A stretch of 18,750 nt of DNA from Burkholderiales bacterium (GTDB taxonomy: Bacteria; Pseudomonadota; Gammaproteobacteria; Burkholderiales; Chitinimonadaceae), in assembly GCA_019234745.1 (NCBI GenBank), contig JAFAKZ010000057.1, positions 1 through 18,750 of the forward strand, given 5' to 3'. The notes under the pieces were generated by a model. The model was not told where the DNA came from. It saw only the letters and a program-made list of their open reading frames with translations, and did not search any database. Below, piece after piece: positions 14,668-18,750 of the stretch (positions are counted from its first letter, which is position 1; the number at the start of each line of letters is the position of its first letter). The position numbers and the translations under genes were made by a program.

Positions 14668-14806
14668 CCAGGCACTCGACGGTACAGGGGTGTTCAGGGG
14701 CATCGTGCTCCAAGACCTGCCTGGCGCCGCGACACTTTTATATAGTCCAGCGCCAGCCCGAATGCCAGCGGGCAAGGGACGCAGACGAATTGGGCCCCTT
14801 AAAAGA
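14668..14806. other. Intergenic stretch beyond the element; possible original leader of the sia-type operon
   Basis: About 140 non-coding bases lie between the element and the ygfZ terminator. The only AT-rich patch is TTTTATATAG (14736-14745), which could be part of a minus-strand -10 region, but no convincing -35 is seen. On the minus strand GGAG (14708-14711) precedes ATG 14703, opening a short reading frame that runs into the element. No other gene or RNA is recognisable. Confidence 0.4.
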
Positions 14807-14830
14807 AAAACCCGCCACTGGGCGGGTTTT
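14807..14830 (-). terminator. Intrinsic terminator of ygfZ
   Basis: AAAACCCGCC, a 4-base loop and GGCGGGTTTT form a 10-bp stem 24 bases after the ygfZ stop. In the minus direction it is followed by TTTTTCTTTT, a good U tract. Read the other way it ends TTTTAT, so it may also stop plus-strand transcripts. Confidence 0.88.
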
Positions 14831-14853
14831 ATCTGGGGTGATGCTCATCAAGC

Positions 14854-15891
14854 CTAGGCTTGAGCTTCTTCCACGACAGGGTAGGGCAGCGTCAGGCACT
14901 CCAGCGTCGGGCCGTCGGGCGCTTGCAAGTGCAGGCCATGCTCCACGCTACTCATTTGCACCACGACCAGCGCTTCCCAGCTGCCGTCGGCCAGTGGGGT
15001 GGCCATCGCCACCATGCCGGAAGCCTGGCCGTTCATTTCCGGGCTGAACACGGGCTCGCCGGCCGCCATCGGCGCACTGGCGCGTACGCGGAAGGTGCGG
15101 CGCTTAAGTTTGCCTAGATATTGCGTACGGGCGACGATTTCCTGGCCGGGGTAGCAGCCCTTCTGGAAGCTCACGGCGCCGATCAGCTCCATATTGGCCA
15201 TCTGCGGCACAAATTCTTCCTGTGTGGCGGGCAGCACCCAGGGTGTGCCGGCGCGGATATCGCCCAGTGTCCACACGCGGGTAGCGGCGGGGACGGCGCC
15301 CTGGGCCAGGCATTGCGTCCACAGCGCTTGCGCCGTGGCGGCGTCGACGATCAGCTGGAAGCGTTCGCCCGGCAGGCGAATTGCCCAGCCGCCTGCAATG
15401 CGTGCAGCTGTCTTGTCGGCATCGAGTGCATCGGCACCCAGCAGGCTGCTGACGAGTCCAGCTGCCTTGGGTCCGGCAAGGCCCAGCGCCACGAGTTCCG
15501 CGTTAGCGTCGGTCGCCTTGGTTTTGCTGCGCATGATAAACATGGTCAGGCGCTTCTGGATGGCCGGCTGCAGGGGGGTTGGCAATTGCAGCAATGCCTC
15601 GTCGCCGTCGCGCAGCACGATGAAGCTCGCCAGCATGCGGCCCTTGGGCGTCGAATAGCTGCTGAACTGCCAGCCCGGCGAGGAGAGCTTCTTCACATCG
15701 CTGGACAACTGGCCCTGCAGGAAGGGGACGGTCTCCTCGCCTTGCAACTTGATCAGGCCGAGATGTGTCAGCGGCGTGATCGTTACGCCGCTGTCGAAGG
15801 CTTGGTGTTGTGCGCTGTCGTTGGGAAAGTGCACGGCCTGCGCTTCATCCTGTTGAGCGCCCTGCGTGCCGAGAAATGCTAGCCAATCCAT
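14854..15891 (-). CDS. ygfZ: Folate-binding protein YgfZ (Fe-S protein maintenance)
   Basis: YgfZ is a folate-dependent cytoplasmic protein related to the glycine-cleavage T protein and needed for activity of some Fe-S enzymes. The signature KGCYPGQE (244-251, with Cys246) is intact, followed by the YLGKLKRR segment. The N-terminal folate-binding region shows GEETVPFLQGQLSSDV and SSYSTPKGRML. The length of 345 residues is slightly longer than the E. coli protein. ATG 15891 (MDWLAFLG) is chosen over an upstream in-frame ATG at 15954, because the latter lies in the hairpin region and its 21 residues do not resemble the family. The ribosome-binding site is weak. It lies downstream of the AsmA-like gene on the same strand and ends at a good terminator. 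Confidence 0.93.
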   Translation of the reverse strand: MDWLAFLGTQGAQQDEAQAVHFPNDSAQHQAFDSGVTITPLTHLGLIKLQGEETVPFLQGQLSSDVKKLSSPGWQFSSYSTPKGRMLASFIVLRDGDEALLQLPTPLQPAIQKRLTMFIMRSKTKATDANAELVALGLAGPKAAGLVSSLLGADALDADKTAARIAGGWAIRLPGERFQLIVDAATAQALWTQCLAQGAVPAATRVWTLGDIRAGTPWVLPATQEEFVPQMANMELIGAVSFQKGCYPGQEIVARTQYLGKLKRRTFRVRASAPMAAGEPVFSPEMNGQASGMVAMATPLADGSWEALVVVQMSSVEHGLHLQAPDGPTLECLTLPYPVVEEAQA

Positions 15892-15920
15892 GTGAAAACC
15901 CGATCTGGAAACAATGATGC

Positions 15921-15944
15921 AATCGCCGGCGTGCGCCGGCGATT
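15921..15944 (-). terminator. Perfect hairpin between the AsmA-like gene and ygfZ
   Basis: AATCGCCGGCG and its exact complement flank TG, giving an 11-bp GC-rich palindrome 22 bases after the AsmA-like stop. No run of T follows in either direction. It may be a partial terminator or an RNA end stabiliser. Confidence 0.5.
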
Positions 15945-15966
15945 CTTGAAACAAATTACTCAGAGT

Positions 15967-17223
15967 CTAATTGATCTGAGTTGTTCCTGTGCTACCGCCC
16001 GGCTTGTAGGCGCCGCCCGTACGCAATTCCGGTGAGTTCAGCGTGCCGGATACCGTGAGCGGGGCGTCCACCACGATGGGGCCGCTGGAGAGACGGGTAT
16101 TCAGGTGCCCGCTCAGCTGGTGATTGGCGTCGATCGCTAACGACCCTGTCATCGTGAACTTGCCGCCGTTGAGGTTGATATTGGTGATACTGGCCGTCGT
16201 GCCGTCGGTGGTAAATACGCCGCTCAGCGTGTCGAAGCGGGTCTGGCCGCCGCGCCGCAGACGCGTGGGGTCCTGCGATTTGAGCGGCTCGATCAAGTCC
16301 AGGTTGTGCAGCTCGCCATCGTTGATGATTACATTGGCGCTGATATTGGGTTGCTTGAACAGGTTTTCGTAATCGGCGGCAGCAAACTGGAACTTGGCTG
16401 TTGCCGCCAGGCGCCCAGTGGCGCGGGTGTTCTCGCTGACCAGGCCGCACAGGGGTTCGGCCTGCATACTCTTGGTCTCCAACGTGCCGGAGAGCTTCCA
16501 GCCGTCCTGCCAGCTGAGTTGCGCCTGGCCCACGGCCGCGGCGCCAAAGATCAGCCCGTTGACCTCGTCGATATCGATACCATTTTGGTCGGCAACGCCG
16601 CGCAAGACCAACTGGTCGAAGCGTGCTTCGTAGGCGCCAGGCAGGGTCCAGTTCTTCGCAGCGAAGTCCAGCGCGAACTTGTCGTTCTGTGGGCGGATAT
16701 TGATTTCGGCGCGGTCGTCCTTGTCGGCGATATTGATCTCTTTGATCGTGCCGTCGTCCTTGAACTTCACGTTGCCGAACATGGGGCCGAAGGCGCCCTT
16801 ATGCAGAATCACATTGGCATTCTCGAACTTGAGCGTGGCGAACTGCAGGTCGCGGTGACCGGGGTTCGGCCGCAGGCGGCTGGGGAGCGAGATGGCAAAG
16901 TCCTGCCGCAACTGTACCGTGCTCAACATGATGTCGGTGAGCTCGTGATTGATATAGAGCAGGTTGCGCAAGGTGAGCGGAATGGTTGCCTGACCGACGG
17001 TGCCCTCGCCATGCTGGCCCAGCGTTATATTGGCAAGTACGAGTTGCGGCTTTGGCGAGTAGCTGAAGCTGATCGATTCGATGGCGACGTCGCTTTGTAG
17101 CCGGTCGTGCATGGCTTTTTCGATGCGTGGCTTGAAGTGGTCATATGGGATGACCAGGGGAACGACAGCCAGGATTGCCAGGACGACGATGAGATAGGTC
17201 AGTAGTTTCTTAAGGGCCGCCAT
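15967..17223 (-). CDS. AsmA-family envelope protein
   Basis: This 418-residue protein has one N-terminal helix (LKKLLTYLIVVLAILAVVPL, residues 4-23) and then a long periplasmic region of beta-rich repeats. The opening (helix, then IPYDHFKPRIEKAMHDRLQSDVAIESISFSYSPKPQLVLANITLG) is typical of AsmA and related proteins. The C-terminal part (DLIEPLKSQDPTRLRRGGQTRFDTLSGVFTTDGTTASITNINLNGGKFTMTGS) is the AsmA-like repeat end. AsmA-like proteins belong to the repeating-beta-groove group involved in phospholipid transport to the outer membrane. This one is shorter than E. coli AsmA (about 617). AAAGAG precedes the ATG on this strand. It is divergent from the tRNA gene and upstream of ygfZ. Confidence 0.85.
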   Translation of the reverse strand: MAALKKLLTYLIVVLAILAVVPLVIPYDHFKPRIEKAMHDRLQSDVAIESISFSYSPKPQLVLANITLGQHGEGTVGQATIPLTLRNLLYINHELTDIMLSTVQLRQDFAISLPSRLRPNPGHRDLQFATLKFENANVILHKGAFGPMFGNVKFKDDGTIKEINIADKDDRAEINIRPQNDKFALDFAAKNWTLPGAYEARFDQLVLRGVADQNGIDIDEVNGLIFGAAAVGQAQLSWQDGWKLSGTLETKSMQAEPLCGLVSENTRATGRLAATAKFQFAAADYENLFKQPNISANVIINDGELHNLDLIEPLKSQDPTRLRRGGQTRFDTLSGVFTTDGTTASITNINLNGGKFTMTGSLAIDANHQLSGHLNTRLSSGPIVVDAPLTVSGTLNSPELRTGGAYKPGGSTGTTQIN

Positions 17224-17256
17224 ACGTACTCTTTGAAAGAAATTGTTGGTGAGATG

Positions 17257-17285
17257 TTGACACGTCCGTGGATAGGCCCTAGTAT
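17257..17285 (+). promoter_or_regulatory. tRNA-Asn promoter
   Basis: TTGACA (17257-17262) and TAGTAT (17280-17285) are separated by 17 bases. The predicted start is about 10 bases before the mature tRNA. The perfect -35 and tight placement fit a strong stable-RNA promoter. Confidence 0.75.
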
Positions 17286-17300
17286 AGCGGCTTCATCGGT

Positions 17301-17376
17301 TCCCTGATAGCTCAGTCGGTAGAGCGACGGACTGTTAATCCGCAGGTCCCTGGTTCGAGTCCAGGTCGGGGAGCCA
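17301..17376 (+). tRNA. tRNA-Asn (anticodon GTT)
   Basis: This 76-base gene folds as a cloverleaf. The acceptor arms TCCCTGA and TCGGGGA pair with one T-G wobble, the D-arm reads GCTC...GAGC, the anticodon arm has GTT at 17334-17336, and the T-arm reads CCTGG TTCGAGT CCAGG. A discriminator G precedes the encoded CCA (17374-17376). It reads AAC and AAU codons. It has its own promoter and a terminator, so it is a single-gene unit. No integrase or duplicated 3' end is seen nearby, so it does not mark an island here. Confidence 0.97.
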
Positions 17377-17385
17377 ACCGAATAC

Positions 17386-17429
17386 AAGCAAAAGCCGCGA
17401 CGATCTCACAGATCTCGCGGCTTTTGCTT
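17386..17429 (+). terminator. Terminator after tRNA-Asn
   Basis: AAGCAAAAGCCGCGA (17386-17400) pairs perfectly with 17415-17429 around a 14-base loop, and T-rich sequence (CTTTTGCTTTT) closes the stem and follows. It starts 9 bases after the tRNA. Confidence 0.88.
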
Positions 17430-17501
17430 TTGGTGCTGAACTGTGTCGTTGTTTCATCACATTCCCGCCGCCGCTACGCAAGTTTTTTGCCATTCGTCGG
17501 A

Positions 17502-17530
17502 TTGACGCCGCGGGTGCGAGGCATTACAAC
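17502..17530 (+). promoter_or_regulatory. Possible promoter of the membrane/coiled-coil gene
   Basis: TTGACG (17502-17507) and TACAAC (17525-17530) are 17 bases apart and lie about 30 bases before the ATG at 17563. These match 5 and 4 of 6 consensus bases. Confidence 0.45.
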
Positions 17531-17562
17531 CCAATGTATGGCCCGAATGCCGTGAGGATCGC

Positions 17563-18198
17563 ATGACAACGTCAAATGAACAAGTCACCAAGCTGCCGCT
17601 CGTCAAGCGGATCATCCTCGCCATGCGCGGCGGCGTAGGGGCGGGGATCTCCGCCGTTGTCGTGCTGTTGATCATCGTGCTGGTCGTCGTGCTGAGCCTG
17701 GGCGCCTTCATGGGCGGCATGATGGTTGGCGCCGGCCATGAGCGTGGGATGCAGAAGAAAATGGTGGCAGACCTGCGCCAGGCTCGTACCGACGAGGCGA
17801 AGGCGAAGGCTGAATTGACCGATGTCCAGAAGAAGCTTGCCGACCAGGAAGCGATGGCGATCGCGCAACAGAACGACGTCAAGATCCTGAAAGAACAGGT
17901 CGAGCAGGCCAAGCTCGAGCACGATGCGATGGAGAAGGTGCTGGCGGAGATCCGCGACGGCCTCCAGGCGGGTGACGGCAAAGCCGATCCGAAACTTAAG
18001 AAGGTGGAAAAGGCCGTCGAGTCGGCCAAGCTCAAATTCGGTAATTCGGAATGCAATCTGGCCAACGGCAACGTCAGCAGCAAGCAGGACGTGAAATGCC
18101 TGGACTTGCGTAACGAGATCGACAGCATGAATGCTGCACCCGGTGGCTACGGCGACAAGAACGACAAGAAGCCGGCCACAACCGGCAACGGCAAGTAG
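17563..18198 (+). CDS. Unrecognised single-helix membrane protein with coiled coil and two Cys
   Basis: I do not recognise this 211-residue protein. A basic N-terminal segment (KLPLVKRIILAMRGG) leads to a very hydrophobic helix at about 27-49 that ends in a Gly/Met-rich stretch (GAFMGGMMVGAGHE). A charged coiled coil follows from about 62 to 135 (DLRQARTDEAKAKAELTDVQKKL). A C-terminal part holds two cysteines (164 and 179) that could form a disulfide if it is outside the cytoplasm, and ends in a Gly/Asn/Lys-rich tail. The ATG at 17563 has GAGGA a few bases upstream. The gene stands alone between its own promoter-like sequence and a terminator. Orientation in the membrane cannot be settled by eye. 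Confidence 0.8.
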   Translation: MTTSNEQVTKLPLVKRIILAMRGGVGAGISAVVVLLIIVLVVVLSLGAFMGGMMVGAGHERGMQKKMVADLRQARTDEAKAKAELTDVQKKLADQEAMAIAQQNDVKILKEQVEQAKLEHDAMEKVLAEIRDGLQAGDGKADPKLKKVEKAVESAKLKFGNSECNLANGNVSSKQDVKCLDLRNEIDSMNAAPGGYGDKNDKKPATTGNGK

Positions 18199-18202
18199 AA
18201 CG

Positions 18203-18225
18203 AAACCCGCCTTCATGGCGGGTTT
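18203..18225 (+). terminator. Intrinsic terminator of the membrane/coiled-coil gene
   Basis: AAACCCGCC, loop TTCAT and GGCGGGTTT form a 9-bp stem followed by TTGTTT, starting 4 bases after the stop. The stem sequence is nearly the same as in the ygfZ terminator. Confidence 0.88.
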
Positions 18226-18376
18226 TTGTTTCCTGAGCAGCGACAAGCCCACCAATATGCTTGATATGGCGCCAAGCCTCTTGATTCGCCTGTGCGCAAC
18301 GGGCAGCATGCGGAATGCCAAGTCGGGCGCCATGCCCACATTGATGCGGCCAGCCAAATAATAAGGATGGAGAACC

Positions 18377-18610
18377 ATGAAGATTCACCGAGTACTACCC
18401 AAGTGGGTCTATCCCCTCATCATCATTCCCTATATCGCCGTGTTCTGGGTAAGCAGCTATAACACTGCCGATCCCGCGCTCTTCGGCATTCCCTATTTCT
18501 ATTGGTACCAGCTGCTCTGGGTGCTGATCAGCATGGGCATCCTGGCGATCGCCTATTTCGCCCTGCGTGAAGTGCCGCAGAACGAAGCCGACGACCAGGC
18601 GAGCCGATAA
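18377..18610 (+). CDS. DUF3311 small membrane protein, symporter partner
   Basis: This 77-residue protein has two membrane helices, at about 12-28 and 43-63 (YPLIIIPYIAVFWVSSYN and YWYQLLWVLISMGILAIAYF), with the GIPYFYWYQLLWV sequence typical of DUF3311. Such proteins are commonly encoded directly before a sodium:solute symporter, as here, and may assist it. AAGGATGGAG just before the ATG (18377) is a good ribosome-binding site. The stop is 9 bases before the symporter start, so the two form an operon. The function of the family itself is not established. Confidence 0.88.
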   Translation: MKIHRVLPKWVYPLIIIPYIAVFWVSSYNTADPALFGIPYFYWYQLLWVLISMGILAIAYFALREVPQNEADDQASR

Positions 18611-18619
18611 GGGGGAAAC

Positions 18620-18750
18620 ATGGAACATCTACTGGCAACGAGCATCTTCATCTTCTTTTTCCTGCTGGTCACGGTCGTGGGCTTTTGGGCCTCGAAGTGG
18701 CGCAAGGCCGATCTGTCCAGCCTGCACGAGTGGGGCCTGGCCGGGCGCAG
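18620..18750 (+). CDS. Sodium:solute symporter, N-terminal fragment (runs off the window)
   Basis: Only 43 codons are visible. They begin with a hydrophobic helix (LLATSIFIFFFLLVTVVGFWAS, residues 4-25) followed by SSLHEWGLAGR, which resembles the EWxLGGR region after the first helix of SSS-family Na+/solute symporters. GGGGGA precedes ATG 18620. With the DUF3311 gene upstream, a monocarboxylate or similar organic-acid symporter is likely, but the substrate cannot be read from this piece. Confidence 0.82.
   Translation, partial: MEHLLATSIFIFFFLLVTVVGFWASKWRKADLSSLHEWGLAGR

Noticed and set aside
16306..17100. Plus-strand open frame opposite the AsmA-like gene
   Set aside because: Shadow frame with no start signals and no domain; the minus-strand product is a clear AsmA-type protein.
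17301..17376. tRNA-Asn as an integration site of a genomic island
   Set aside because: No integrase and no repeat of the tRNA 3' end appears within the window, and a normal terminator follows directly.
18131..18361. Short plus-strand frame over the end of the coiled-coil gene and the following gap
   Set aside because: It crosses the terminator, and its composition is unlike the neighbouring genes.

Overview
The window looks like a GC-rich betaproteobacterial chromosome, possibly of the Neisseriales/Chromobacteriaceae type. This placement is inferred from gene content, codon usage and a tRNA gene with an encoded CCA; no marker gene fixes the taxon. Almost all space is coding, on both strands, and nothing suggests phage or plasmid origin. 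The one clear mobile-type sequence is a 0.3-kb non-coding inverted-repeat element.

Layout. (1) 1-2779, plus strand: the 3' end of purL (purine synthesis), then recQ (DNA helicase). (2) 2882-4752, plus: two translationally coupled genes with FMN-binding split-barrel domains, the second fused to a GAF domain and an unassigned C-terminal domain. (3) 4859-6227, minus: a two-CBS-domain protein and an orphan periplasmic solute-binding protein. (4) 6425-10948, plus: a porin behind a recognisable promoter with a Fur-like overlap, a two-hairpin leader, then an FMN-binding protein, an ApbE flavin transferase and a four-helix His-rich membrane protein in overlapping frames, followed by a two-helix K+ channel with an RCK domain. 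The FMN-binding protein, ApbE and membrane protein look like one covalent-flavin electron-transfer module. (5) 14346-10967, minus: a partner-switching operon of the SiaABC type. It encodes a PP2C/SpoIIE phosphatase with CBS-like N-terminal repeats, a DUF1987/SiaC protein, a SiaB-like kinase and an HD-GYP-like protein where Pseudomonas has the SiaD diguanylate cyclase. The HD-GYP protein has lost its HD dyad. (6) 14348-14667: a 312-bp MITE-like element with 27/28-matching terminal inverted repeats and CTAG at both ends, lying one base from the phosphatase start codon. It is built of nested hairpins, two of them tandem copies whose only differences form a compensatory base-pair swap. (7) 14854-17223, minus: ygfZ (Fe-S protein maintenance) and an AsmA-like envelope protein. 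(8) 17301-17376: tRNA-Asn with its own promoter and terminator. (9) 17563-18750, plus: an unrecognised membrane/coiled-coil protein, then a DUF3311 protein and the start of a sodium:solute symporter, a usual pair.

The most interesting signals are the structured element with its covarying hairpins beside the sia-type operon, the replacement of the cyclase by a degenerate HD-GYP protein, and the flavinylation module whose ApbE has no visible export signal.
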